A DNA stretch of 34,950 nt from assembly GCA_937872985.1 (NCBI GenBank), contig CALMUW010000103.1, positions 1 to 34,950 of the forward strand, written 5' to 3'. Below the pieces are notes generated by a model. The model saw nothing but the letters and a program-made list of their open reading frames with translations. It was not told the DNA's origin and searched no databases. Origin of the DNA: an uncultured Alphaproteobacteria bacterium. GTDB taxonomy: Bacteria > Pseudomonadota > Alphaproteobacteria > Rhizobiales > Aestuariivirgaceae. The position numbers were made by a program, and so were the translations under genes. Positions 25,159 through 33,347 of the stretch are shown here, in pieces. How positions within the stretch are numbered: the first letter of the stretch is position 1; the number at the start of each line of letters is the position of its first letter.

Positions 25159-26244
25159 TCAGCGCGCCGCCAGTTCAGCATAACGGCCCCGCGCCTGGAG
25201 ATAGAGAATGATCTCGGCCACCGCCTGATAGAATTCTGCCGGGATCATCTGGCCCACCTCGGCCTGATCGAACAGCGCCCGGGCCAGCGGCTTGTTCTCG
25301 ATGACCGGCAGGTCATGGGCCTCGGCCAGCCCGCGAATGCGCAGCGCCAGTGAGTCGACACCCTTGGCCAGCACCACGGGCGCGGCGGATTCCTCCGGCA
25401 CATAGCGCAGCGCCACGGCGTAATGCGTCGGGTTCACCACCACCATGGTGGCGCGCGGCACCGCCGCCATCATGCGCTTGGCCAGCCGCTGCCGCGCCAG
25501 CATCTTGATCCGGCCCTTGACCTCGGGATCGCCTTCCGCCTGCTTGTATTCCTCCTTGACCTCGTGGCGGCTCATCATCAGATCCTTGCGCCACTTGAAG
25601 CGCGTCCAGGCCATGTCACCCACCGCCAGCACCATGGCCACCAGGGCCAGCGGCCAGAGCAGGCGCAGCGCCTCATGCAGCATCAGGCCCGGAATGGCGC
25701 CGGGATCGCCCATGGCCGTCACCGCCATGTCGGCGGCCTGCTGGCGTCCCACGTAAAACAGGATGGCCCCCACCACGGCGAGCTTGACCAGCGACTTGCC
25801 CAGTTCAACCAGTGAGGAAAGCCCGAAGATGCGCCTGGCATTGGCGGCGGGCGAAAGGCGCTCGGCCTTGGGCACCAGCCGTTCCAGATTGGCCTGCGGC
25901 AGGTTCTGCGCCAGCGATCCGAGAATGCTGCCCGCCGCCAGCGCCGCCATGAGCGGCACGACGGCAGCCCCAGCCGTCACCATCACCTCACCAAGGAAAC
26001 GGCGGGCGTCGTCATGGTCGGACAGCGAGATTGTCCCCGCCTGATCGAGCAGACCGGCAAGCCAGCTTTCCATGCCTGCGGCAAAGCCGGTGACGCCCAG
26101 CCCCAGCACCGCCAGCATGGCCAGCAGCGAGGTAAAGGTCATGACCTCGCGCGATAGGGCCGTCTGGCCCTTCTCGATGGCGGTCGATAGTTTCTTCTCG
26201 GTCGGCTGTTCGGTCTTGGACGATTTGTCCTCGTGCTCCGCCAT
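25159..26244 (-). CDS. flhB: Flagellar export switch protein FlhB
   Basis: FlhB sits in the export gate and controls the change of substrate from rod and hook to filament. The 361-residue product has a charged N-terminus (EDKSSKTEQPTEKKLSTAIE), four membrane segments (about 35-57, 88-110, 150-168, 185-210), and the cytoplasmic domain with the self-cleavage motif NPTH at residues 271-274, in VVVNPTHYAVALRY. FliK, its partner in the switch, is at 11158-12309. The gene follows fliG by 10 bases. Confidence 0.97.
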   Translation of the reverse strand: MAEHEDKSSKTEQPTEKKLSTAIEKGQTALSREVMTFTSLLAMLAVLGLGVTGFAAGMESWLAGLLDQAGTISLSDHDDARRFLGEVMVTAGAAVVPLMAALAAGSILGSLAQNLPQANLERLVPKAERLSPAANARRIFGLSSLVELGKSLVKLAVVGAILFYVGRQQAADMAVTAMGDPGAIPGLMLHEALRLLWPLALVAMVLAVGDMAWTRFKWRKDLMMSRHEVKEEYKQAEGDPEVKGRIKMLARQRLAKRMMAAVPRATMVVVNPTHYAVALRYVPEESAAPVVLAKGVDSLALRIRGLAEAHDLPVIENKPLARALFDQAEVGQMIPAEFYQAVAEIILYLQARGRYAELAAR

Positions 26245-26254
26245 GGCTCAGCCC

Positions 26255-27310
26255 TCAGGCCGCCTCTGACGCCGCCTCGGGCGGCGGCGCGGCGGAGGGC
26301 TGCTCCGCTGCGTCCGGATCGGGCAATTTGATCTCGCCATTGGCCGCCATGACAATGGCCGCGTCGGCGATGGCCCGGCGGGCGGCGGCGGAACCCTTGA
26401 GCGGCTGGTCGCCGTTGCTTGACAGCTCCGCCTCGGCCATGCGCCGGGAGCGGGCCGAGAGCGAGGCGAGGACCATGGCGCGGAAATCGGCGGTCGTGCC
26501 GCGCAGGGCCAGGATGACCTGCTCCAGCACGAGCTTGTCGAAGAGCTTGAGGCGATGGCTGGGATCGAGTTTGCTGATGTCCTCGAAGGCGAAAATGAGG
26601 GCGCGCAGGGCCTTGACCTCATCCGGCCGGGTTGCCGCCAGAATGTCGAGGATTTCCTGGGTTTCCTCGTTCGACAGCTTGTTCATCAGCGTGGCGATCT
26701 TCAGGCGCGCATCGCCCTGCGAGGTTTCCTCGGCCCGGCCCAGCAGGTCCTGACGCAGGCAGTCCTGCACCAGCCGCGACACCGGCTCGGCGACACCGGC
26801 CAGCTTCAGCATGCGGGTGATGATCGACACACGATGGTCGCGCGGCAGCATGGAAATGGCGCGGGCGGCAAGATCGGGGTCGAGATGGGACACGATGGCC
26901 GCCGCCGTCTGCGGGTGCTCGTCGAGCAGATAGGGCACGAGCTTCGCCTCCATGCCCACTTGCAGGCGCGGCCACACGGGGGCGGGATGCTCCGGGTCCT
27001 CGCCCTTGAGCATGGTTTCCACCTGCTCCGGCGAGAAGGCGGAATCGAGCAGCAGGCGCATCTGCTCGGAATCGACCTTGATGCCCAGCGCCTTGGCGAA
27101 GGACTGGGAGAATTCTTCCACCAGCGGCTGCAGGTCGTCGCGGTTCAACGGTCCCAACTGTTCCGCCGAAGACATGATGGCCTTCACATCATCGGGGTCG
27201 AGCTTCTGCAACAGATTGACGGCCAGCGGGTTACCCAGGCTGGCCAGCAGCATGGCGGCCTTTTCCTGGCCGGTGCGGCGCGGCGACGTGAAGACCGTGG
27301 TGTGAGCCAT
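26255..27310 (-). CDS. fliG: Flagellar motor switch protein FliG
   Basis: FliG is the rotor protein that contacts MotA and transmits torque. The 351-residue product has the N-terminal FliF-binding domain (TGQEKAAMLLASLGNPLAVN), the middle armadillo domain with the EHPQTAAAIVSHLDPDLAAR motif, and the C-terminal torque helix region (DRSH-type, here ASLSARSRRMAEAELSSNG). The final 30 residues are a Pro/Ala/Glu tail beyond the usual end. It lies 13 bases after fliN. Confidence 0.96.
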   Translation of the reverse strand: MAHTTVFTSPRRTGQEKAAMLLASLGNPLAVNLLQKLDPDDVKAIMSSAEQLGPLNRDDLQPLVEEFSQSFAKALGIKVDSEQMRLLLDSAFSPEQVETMLKGEDPEHPAPVWPRLQVGMEAKLVPYLLDEHPQTAAAIVSHLDPDLAARAISMLPRDHRVSIITRMLKLAGVAEPVSRLVQDCLRQDLLGRAEETSQGDARLKIATLMNKLSNEETQEILDILAATRPDEVKALRALIFAFEDISKLDPSHRLKLFDKLVLEQVILALRGTTADFRAMVLASLSARSRRMAEAELSSNGDQPLKGSAAARRAIADAAIVMAANGEIKLPDPDAAEQPSAAPPPEAASEAA

Positions 27311-27323
27311 GGGTGAGCGCCTG

Positions 27324-27608
27324 CTAGGTCAGTTCACGCGGGCGGAACACTTCGGTGATCTTCACCGCCAACTGCCCCTCCTCGCCCTCCATCACATAAA
27401 GCTCGCCCAGCGCCACGCGATGGCCATTGACCAGAACCGTCACCGGGTCGGTCAACTGCTGCTCCAGCAGCAGCGATGATCCCGCGGCGATGCGGGCGAG
27501 GTCGGCAATGGGCATCTTGACGCTGCCCAGCACCACCTGCACCGTCACCGGCACCCGGGCGATGAGATCCAATGTCGGGGCCTGGCCCGCCGCCGTGTCC
27601 ACGCTCAT
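27324..27608 (-). CDS. fliN: Flagellar motor switch protein FliN
   Basis: FliN forms the base of the C-ring with FliM. The 94-residue product is a nearly bare SpoA/SURF1-type domain: LIARVPVTVQVVLGSVKMPI, then GSSLLLEQQLTDPVTVLVNG and the closing LYVMEGEEGQLAVKITEVF. It lacks the N-terminal extension present in many FliN proteins. It overlaps fliM by 4 bases, in the motA-fliM-fliN-fliG order typical of Hyphomicrobiales. Confidence 0.95.
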   Translation of the reverse strand: MSVDTAAGQAPTLDLIARVPVTVQVVLGSVKMPIADLARIAAGSSLLLEQQLTDPVTVLVNGHRVALGELYVMEGEEGQLAVKITEVFRPRELT

Positions 27609-28504
27609 GCCGCCGCTCCCGTGATATCAAGCTGCACCCGGCCCTCGGCGCGCGGCACCAGCCGGGCGGCATAGAGGGGCGTGGTGCCCGACAGAACCTC
27701 GACCACCGTGGTGGGGGTGGCCTTCAGTTCCAGAAGATCGCCCGGCTGCAATGACGCCACGCGCTGAAAGCCCATCAATTCGCGCGGCAGCCGGGCCGAC
27801 AATTCCACCATGCAGGGGGACAGCCCCGGCAGGCCCAGTTGTTCATGGGCGGGCGCGGCACCGGTCTCCTCGCCGCCGCCCAAACCCATGAGATCACGCA
27901 GGGCATCGCGTTCGGCCTCAATCTCGATTTCGGCACTGAGCGAAAACATGGTGATGAGAAAACGCCCGACATAGGCCTCGCTCGCGGCCAGCCGCCCGCG
28001 CCCGATGCGCCCCGGCTTTTCCTCCGCGCGCGCCAGGTCACCGGCACCCGCCTGTTTCAGCGCCCCGGCCAGCGCCATGACGATGTCATGGAACACATGG
28101 GCGCGCAGCCGCCGCTCGATATGCGACGCCGGGCGGTCCTCTTCCAGCGCGGGGTCCGTCACCATCTGCCCGGTGCCGCCGAAGGCGGCCTCGCACAGGA
28201 GCATGTCGAAGTCGCGCTGGGCCGCGGGTCGCACCCGCAGCGCGCCGCGCGCTCCCGCCAGACCCACGGTCTCGGCGGCCAGCTTGTCGAAATCCACCGT
28301 GACGATGCCCAGGCTCGCCAGCGTCACCTGCGCCGGTGTCGGGTTCAATCCGGCAAAAACGCCGGCAATGCCTGTGGCCAGCGCCTCGAACAGCGGCCTG
28401 ATGGCGTCGCTCTGCGGCGCATGGCCCGCCATGCGGCTGGCCAGCATGGCCGTGTTGAGCCGGGCGGCGGGCGGCAGTTCCTGGATGAGACCGCCACGCA
28501 TCAT
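27605..28504 (-). CDS. fliM: Flagellar motor switch protein FliM, divergent N-terminus
   Basis: FliM links FliG and FliN in the C-ring and normally binds phosphorylated CheY. The 299-residue product has a CheC-like middle domain with the GGTG motif at residues 109-112 (CEAAFGGTGQMV) and a C-terminal SpoA domain (ASLQPGDLLELKATPTTVVE). The short N-terminal CheY-binding peptide of classical FliM, an EIDALL-like motif, is not present in the first 40 residues. Identity is supported by its place between motA and fliN with 4-base overlaps on both sides. Confidence 0.88.
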   Translation of the reverse strand: MMRGGLIQELPPAARLNTAMLASRMAGHAPQSDAIRPLFEALATGIAGVFAGLNPTPAQVTLASLGIVTVDFDKLAAETVGLAGARGALRVRPAAQRDFDMLLCEAAFGGTGQMVTDPALEEDRPASHIERRLRAHVFHDIVMALAGALKQAGAGDLARAEEKPGRIGRGRLAASEAYVGRFLITMFSLSAEIEIEAERDALRDLMGLGGGEETGAAPAHEQLGLPGLSPCMVELSARLPRELMGFQRVASLQPGDLLELKATPTTVVEVLSGTTPLYAARLVPRAEGRVQLDITGAAA

Positions 28505-29370
28505 GCCGCCTTTTTGGCGCCCGCATCCATGGTCGCCTGTTCCACGTCATTGATGCTGGGCCGCTCATAGCTCGATACGGTCTTGCGTCCGTGCTCCACC
28601 GCCACCTGCGGCATGGCGCCATACATGAAGGCGATGATGGTCTGCTTGACGATGACGAAGATGCGGATCTTCTTTTCGCGCACCGTCTTGATCTTGGCGG
28701 CCAGGGGCCCGAACAGACCGTAGGAAAACAGAATGCCCGCGAAGGTGCCCACCAATGCCGCGCCGATGAGATGGCCCAGAACCTCCGGCGGCTCGTCAAG
28801 CGCGCCCATGGCCTTGATGACGCCGAGCACGGCGGCGACGATGCCGAGCGCCGGCAGTGCCTCGGCGATTGAGTTGATGGCGAGATAGACCTTGAGCCGG
28901 TCATGCGACAGGGTCTGGATTTCCTCATCCATCAGCGCCTCGATCTCATGCGGGCGCGCATTGCCGATCATCACCAGACGCACATAGTCGGTGATGAAGG
29001 TGGTCAACTCCTTGTCGGCGAGGATTTTCGGATAGGCCTTGAAGATCTCGGAGTCGTTCGGATTGTCCACATGCGCTTCCATCTCGGACTTGGTCTTGGC
29101 GCGCAATTCGCGCATCAGCACATAAAGCAATCCCAGGATATCTAGATAGTCGGCGGGCTTCGGCGTCTTCTCAAGGATTGCCTCGATCATCGCCTTGCCC
29201 GCGTCCATCACCACCTTCAGCGTATTGCCGACAAGGAAGATGCCCACGGCGGAACCGAGAATGATGACATATTCAAAGGGCTGCCACAGCACGGTCAGAT
29301 GTCCGCCCATGGCGGCAAAGCTGCCGAGCAGACAGAGACAAACAATCACCAGACCAAGCACAAAGGTCAT
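28501..29370 (-). CDS. motA: Flagellar stator protein MotA
   Basis: MotA forms the stator ring that pushes FliG using proton flow. The 289-residue product has four membrane helices (about 2-21, 32-50, 168-190 and 197-220) and the large cytoplasmic loop carrying the conserved charged residues Arg139 and Glu142 or Glu144 in NARPHEIEALMDEEI. The proline-containing helix EALPALGIVAAVLGVIKAMG is also present. The start at 29370 has GGAG in good position; the open frame upstream of it is antisense to the DUF1217 gene. motA heads the long minus-strand series. Confidence 0.97.
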   Translation of the reverse strand: MTFVLGLVIVCLCLLGSFAAMGGHLTVLWQPFEYVIILGSAVGIFLVGNTLKVVMDAGKAMIEAILEKTPKPADYLDILGLLYVLMRELRAKTKSEMEAHVDNPNDSEIFKAYPKILADKELTTFITDYVRLVMIGNARPHEIEALMDEEIQTLSHDRLKVYLAINSIAEALPALGIVAAVLGVIKAMGALDEPPEVLGHLIGAALVGTFAGILFSYGLFGPLAAKIKTVREKKIRIFVIVKQTIIAFMYGAMPQVAVEHGRKTVSSYERPSINDVEQATMDAGAKKAA

Positions 29371-29484
29371 GACCACTCCACCAATCTCGGTCCTGGCTAG
29401 CGCGCGGCGCTTGCGCGGGGCTGGCGGCGGATGAACAGGCCGGGGCAAGTCTCGCGCGCCATGGTGCGGGTCACGGAGACGCCC
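29371..29484. promoter_or_regulatory. Divergent intergenic region between motA and the DUF1217 gene
   Basis: This 114-base GC-rich segment separates motA (minus) from the DUF1217-flgF-fliI operon (plus), so it must hold or share promoters in both directions if both units start here. It includes a short inverted GCGCGGCGCTTGCGCG-type stretch near 29401-29416. I could not identify convincing -35/-10 or sigma-54 elements. Confidence 0.4.
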
Positions 29485-30264
29485 ATGCTCAGCCTTGTCA
29501 GCCACTATCAGCAGATCACCACTGACCTCTCCCGCTCCCTCCGGAAAGTGGCGGCCACGCCCGAAGTGAAGCGCGATGCCGATCACTATCTCGCCACCAT
29601 CGACAAGATCGACACCATCGACGACTTCCTGAAGAACGACCGGGTCTTCCGCTTTGCCATGAAGGCCTTCGGCCTTGAGGACATGACCTATGCCAAGGCC
29701 TATATGCGCAAGGTTTTGAGCGAAGGCATCGATGACGGCACCGCCTTCGCCCGCAAGCTCACCGACCAGCGCTTCTACGATTTCGCCGAGACCTTCAACT
29801 TCAAACGCTATGGCGCGGCGGCCACCAGCTTCACCCGCGCTCAGCAGGGCACGGTGGACCGCTATCTCCGCGCCACGCTGGAGCAGCAGGCCGGCCAGCA
29901 CAGCGAAGGCCTGCGCCTTGCTCTCTATTTCGAACGCAAGGCCCCCACCATCACCTCGGCCTATGGCCTCATGGCCGACAGCGCGCTCTATACCGTGGTG
30001 CGCACCGCCCTTGGCCTGCCCGCTGCCATGTCCGGCATGGACATCGACAAGCAGGCCAGCATCATTGGCAATCGCCTGAGCATTCCTGCCCTCAAGACCC
30101 CGGAGGGCCTCGCCAAATTCATCACCCGTTTCACCGCGCAATATGAACGCCAGAACGGGCCGGGCGCCTCTGCCGCGCCGAACCCTGCCATCACCGTCAT
30201 GCAGGGGCTGGCCGCCAGCGTCACCCAGAACACCCTCATGGCCCTGCAGACCCTGAAGCGCTGA
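29485..30264 (+). CDS. DUF1217 family flagellar-cluster protein
   Basis: This 259-residue soluble protein belongs, as far as I can judge, to the DUF1217 family found beside flgF and fliI in Hyphomicrobiales flagellar clusters. Visible features are LSLVSHYQQITTDLSRSLRK, the repeated DYF-like segments (IDDFLKNDRVFRFAMKAFGL; DQRFYDFAETFNFKRYG), and VVRTALGLPAAMSGMDIDKQ. No signal peptide or membrane segment is visible. Its exact role is unknown. The ATG at 29485 has CGGAGA at proper spacing; the frame is open further upstream (29431, 29461). It ends 9 bases before flgF. Confidence 0.85.
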   Translation: MLSLVSHYQQITTDLSRSLRKVAATPEVKRDADHYLATIDKIDTIDDFLKNDRVFRFAMKAFGLEDMTYAKAYMRKVLSEGIDDGTAFARKLTDQRFYDFAETFNFKRYGAAATSFTRAQQGTVDRYLRATLEQQAGQHSEGLRLALYFERKAPTITSAYGLMADSALYTVVRTALGLPAAMSGMDIDKQASIIGNRLSIPALKTPEGLAKFITRFTAQYERQNGPGASAAPNPAITVMQGLAASVTQNTLMALQTLKR

Positions 30265-30273
30265 GCCTCACCC

Positions 30274-30996
30274 ATGGACACCGGACTCTACGTCGCCCTT
30301 TCCGGCCAATTGGCGCTCGACCGGCGCATGACCACCATCGCCAATAACGTCGCCAACGCCGGCACCGTGGGTTTCCGCGCCGAGGGCGTGTCCTTCGGCG
30401 AGATCGTCTCCCGTGCTGCGTCCTTCACCACCTCCTTCGCCACGCCGGGGCGGGAACATTTCTCCACCGCCTCGGGCGGGCTGACCCGGACCGGCAATGC
30501 CTTCGACGTCGCCGTGCAGGGCAAGGGCTTTCTGGCGCTGGCCACTCCCCAGGGCACCATCTATAGCCGCGACGGGCGCATGCAGATGCTGGCCGATGGC
30601 CAGTTGGTCAGCCTGAACGGCCATGCCGTGCTCGATGCCGGCGGCGCTCCCATCCAGTTCGACCCCTCCGGCGGTGAACCGAAGATCGCCTATGACGGCA
30701 TGATTCATCAGGGTGGCAAGCGCATGGGCGCCATCGGCCTCTTCACCATCGCCGAGGGTCAGGCCTACACCCGCAGCGACAATGCCGGGATCATCCCCGC
30801 CCAGGAGCCGGAACCCGTGGTGTCCTTCGCCAATGACGGCTTCGCCCAGGGCTTCGTCGAGGAGGCCAACGTCAACCCGGTTCATGAAATGGTCCGCCTC
30901 ATCGAGGTGACGCGCGCCTTCGAGGGATTGCAATCGCTCACCGACGATGTCGGCACTGCCGAACGCAACGCCATCCAGACCCTGGGCGGCAAATGA
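30274..30996 (+). CDS. flgF: Proximal rod protein FlgF
   Basis: FlgF is a rod subunit located between FlgB/FlgC and FlgG. The 240-residue product has the axial N-terminus (YVALSGQLALDRRMTTIANN, NVANAGTVGFRAEGVSF), the VQGKGFLALATPQG segment, and the C-terminal EEANVNPVHEMVRLIEVTRA. It is the only rod gene on the plus strand, and it overlaps fliI by 4 bases, the flgF-fliI pairing known from rhizobia. Confidence 0.95.
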   Translation: MDTGLYVALSGQLALDRRMTTIANNVANAGTVGFRAEGVSFGEIVSRAASFTTSFATPGREHFSTASGGLTRTGNAFDVAVQGKGFLALATPQGTIYSRDGRMQMLADGQLVSLNGHAVLDAGGAPIQFDPSGGEPKIAYDGMIHQGGKRMGAIGLFTIAEGQAYTRSDNAGIIPAQEPEPVVSFANDGFAQGFVEEANVNPVHEMVRLIEVTRAFEGLQSLTDDVGTAERNAIQTLGGK

Positions 30997-32348
30997 CGGC
31001 GCCTTCGCCCCTTGCCGGTCTCGTCCGTCTGGCAAAGGTCAGCGCCGCCGCCCGCCTGCCCTTTGCCTTCGCCCGCGTCTCCGGCAAGGTCGCGGCCATC
31101 ACACCCTCCGGCATCACGGTTGCCGGCCTGTCGCCCTGGCTGAAGCTGGGCGATCTCGTCTCGCTGGCCACCCATGGCGACGCCGTTCTGGCCGAGGTCA
31201 TCCGGCTGGAGGCGGGCGAGGCTCTGGTGAAGCCCCTGGCCCAGCAGGAGGAGGTGGCGCTGGGCGCCGCCGCCGTGCCGCTCGGTCCCCTGCACTTCCG
31301 CCCCCATGCCAGTTGGAAGGGCCGCCTGCTCAATGCGCTGGGGGAACCCGCCGATGGCGGCCCGCCCTTGCCGCAAGGCACGGAAGCGGTGACCTTGAGC
31401 CAGGAGGCCCCCGCCGCCATGTCGCGCGGTGTCATCAGTGAAAAGGTGACAACCGGGGTGCGCGTCGTTGATGTCTTTACCCCCCTGTGCTTCGGCCAGC
31501 GCATCGGCATCTTCGCCGGTTCCGGCGTGGGCAAGTCCACGCTTCTGGCGATGCTGAGCCGGGCCTCCGGCTTTGACATGGTGGTCATTGCCCTGGTGGG
31601 CGAGCGCGGCCGCGAGGTCCGCGAATTCGTCGAGAAGGTTCTGGGCGATGCGGCCAGGAATGCCATCCTGGTGGTGGCCACCGGCGATGAAAGCCCGATG
31701 ATGCGCAAGCTCGCCCCGCAGCTTGCCACTGCCATCGCCGAATATTTCCGCGACCAGGGCCAGAAGGTGCTGCTCATCATGGATTCGGTCACGCGCTATG
31801 CCCATGCCTGCCGCGACATCGCCATGGCGGCGGGCGAGCCGCCGGTGGCGCGCGGCTTTCCGCCCTCGGTCTTTTCCAGCCTGCCCGGCCTTTTGGAACG
31901 GGCCGGGCCGGGGCCGGAGGGTCAGGGCTCCATCACCGGCATCTATGCCGTGCTGGTCGATGGCGACGATCACAACGATCCCGTGGCCGACACCATCCGC
32001 GGCACGCTCGATGGCCACATCGTGCTCTCGCGCGCCATTGGCGAACAGGGGCGCTATCCGGCAGTCGATGTGCAGGCCTCGCTGTCGCGCCTTGCCCCCA
32101 TTGCCTGGACGGCGGCGGAACGCGCCGCCGCCAACGATCTCCGCCGCCTTGTGGCACGCTACGAGGACAGCCGCGATCTGCGTGCGCTGGGCGGCTATCA
32201 GCCGGGACAGGATGAGGAACTGGACCGGGCGCTGCTGCTGGTGCCAAGGCTTTACGGGGCGCTCATCCAGCCGGGTGATGCCCCGCCCTCGGTTGACGCC
32301 TTTGCCGATATGGCCGAGGCGCTGAAGCGCGCCCCGGCCAAGGGGTGA
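30993..32348 (+). CDS. fliI: Flagellum-specific export ATPase FliI
   Basis: FliI is the hexameric ATPase of the export apparatus, related to the F1 beta subunit. The 451-residue product has the Walker A motif GSGVGKST at residues 176-183, LVGERGREVREF at 201-212, Walker B VLLIMDS at about 259-265, and the family signature PSVFSSLPGLLERAG at 291-305 with GSITGIYAVLVDGDDHNDP after it. It overlaps flgF by 4 bases. No fliJ follows; instead the stop lies 2 bases from that of the convergent ftcR gene. Confidence 0.97.
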   Translation: MTAPSPLAGLVRLAKVSAAARLPFAFARVSGKVAAITPSGITVAGLSPWLKLGDLVSLATHGDAVLAEVIRLEAGEALVKPLAQQEEVALGAAAVPLGPLHFRPHASWKGRLLNALGEPADGGPPLPQGTEAVTLSQEAPAAMSRGVISEKVTTGVRVVDVFTPLCFGQRIGIFAGSGVGKSTLLAMLSRASGFDMVVIALVGERGREVREFVEKVLGDAARNAILVVATGDESPMMRKLAPQLATAIAEYFRDQGQKVLLIMDSVTRYAHACRDIAMAAGEPPVARGFPPSVFSSLPGLLERAGPGPEGQGSITGIYAVLVDGDDHNDPVADTIRGTLDGHIVLSRAIGEQGRYPAVDVQASLSRLAPIAWTAAERAAANDLRRLVARYEDSRDLRALGGYQPGQDEELDRALLLVPRLYGALIQPGDAPPSVDAFADMAEALKRAPAKG

Positions 32349-32350
32349 TT

Positions 32351-33046
32351 TCAGGCGGCGGCCAGTTTCCGCTCCACCGTCATCAACTGATAGCCGAGGA
32401 AGCGGCGGGAATCGATCGGATCATGGCCGAGGAAATGGCGCAGCTTCTTGCGCAGCTTGCTGATGTGGCTTTCCACCACGCTTTCCTCCACCGCCTCGTC
32501 GAACAGGCCATAGACCGCGTTGAAAATCTGGGCGCGTGACACGCGGCGGCCCCGGTTGCTGGCGAGATATTCGAGGATGCGCCGTTCGCGCCGCGGCAAT
32601 TGCACCGTCGTGCCGTTGATTTCGGGATCGCGGCCATCGCCATGGAGCCGCAGGCCCCCGTCATCCCAGAGCAGCGGCGTTTCCACAACCTGGCGGCGGC
32701 GGATGGCGCCAATGCGCGCAATGATCTCGCGGGCGTGCACGGGCTTGCGCACCACATCGTCAATGCCCGCCTCGAACAGGCGCAGGGTGGCGTCCAGCCC
32801 CGGCGCGTCGTTCAGCGCAATGGCGGGAATGCCGCCCTTGGCCTTGATGGTCCGGGCCATGCCTTCGCGGGCGGCAAAATCGCCCAGCACCCCCGCCTCC
32901 ACCGCCGAGAGGTCCGGCCCGCTGGAGGAATGGAACCAGCCGGAAAAATCCTCAGGCCGGAAGGTCGCCACCGCAAAACCCTCCCGCCCCAGGCTGGTGC
33001 GATAGGCCTCGGACACGTCGTTTCGCTCGTCCACGATCACAATCAT
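32351..33046 (-). CDS. ftcR: Flagellar transcriptional regulator FtcR/Rem type
   Basis: FtcR (Brucella) and Rem (Sinorhizobium) are OmpR-type regulators that activate flagellar genes. The 231-residue product has an N-terminal receiver-like domain (IVIVDERNDVSEAYRTSLGR, later GIDDVVRKPVHAREIIARI with the conserved Lys101) and a C-terminal winged-helix DNA-binding domain (RRERRILEYLASNRGRR, ESVVESHISKLRKKLRHFLG). At the phospho-acceptor position the sequence reads AVEAGVLGD, with Glu50 where Asp is usual, so it probably acts without phosphorylation, as is typical of this family. GAGAGA precedes the ATG at 33046. Confidence 0.9.
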   Translation of the reverse strand: MIVIVDERNDVSEAYRTSLGREGFAVATFRPEDFSGWFHSSSGPDLSAVEAGVLGDFAAREGMARTIKAKGGIPAIALNDAPGLDATLRLFEAGIDDVVRKPVHAREIIARIGAIRRRQVVETPLLWDDGGLRLHGDGRDPEINGTTVQLPRRERRILEYLASNRGRRVSRAQIFNAVYGLFDEAVEESVVESHISKLRKKLRHFLGHDPIDSRRFLGYQLMTVERKLAAA

Positions 33047-33250
33047 TGTTCATCTCTCGCCATATCATTGGTGATGGAAACCGGACGCGACACACAGGCG
33101 AGATCAAAACAGCGTATTCATGCTTAACGTGAGGTTAATTTTACGCATAAGGTTCAAATTGCTAAGTATAGATATGTTCACATTCCGCATATTTTACCAC
33201 CATATGGAAACATTTATACTTTCTAAAATAAGTTATACTTACTGTAAGCA
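33047..33250 (-). promoter_or_regulatory. AT-rich upstream region of ftcR with repeated motifs
   Basis: The stretch before ftcR is far more AT-rich than the cluster, especially 33110-33250. It contains an inverted repeat TTAAC-GTGAG-GTTAA at 33124-33138, two direct copies of TTATACTT at 33214-33221 and 33233-33240 (19 bases apart), an inverted AAGTATA at 33164-33170, and CTTAC-T-GTAAG at 33239-33249. These look like binding sites for regulators of ftcR, possibly including FtcR itself. No gene is seen from 33047 to 33347. Confidence 0.45.
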
Positions 33251-33292
33251 TCTTCACCAGGGGGAGATGCCCCGCCGCCGCCCGAAATGAAG

Positions 33293-33319
33293 CGCGCCGC
33301 CCGGGTGAGGGGCGGCGCG
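33293..33319 (-). terminator. Hairpin terminator after the MerR-family gene
   Basis: A perfect 10-bp all-GC stem (CGCGCCGCCC at 33293-33302 and GGGCGGCGCG at 33310-33319, 7-base loop) lies 29 bases past the stop of the minus-strand merR gene. On that strand it is followed by CTTCATTTCG, a modest T-rich tail. It probably ends the merR transcript and shields the ftcR promoter region. A second, shorter hairpin (GCATCT/AGATGC, 33248-33270) follows. Confidence 0.6.
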
Positions 33320-33347
33320 TCACCGATCCAGACTGAGGCGGGTGAGG

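Noticed and set aside
29371..30141. N-terminal extension of MotA by some 250 codons
   Set aside because: It lies antisense to the DUF1217 gene; MotA begins with its first membrane helix at 29370 with a proper ribosome-binding site.
32340..32355. Terminator between fliI and ftcR
   Set aside because: The convergent stops are only 2 bases apart and no hairpin is visible; transcripts probably overlap.
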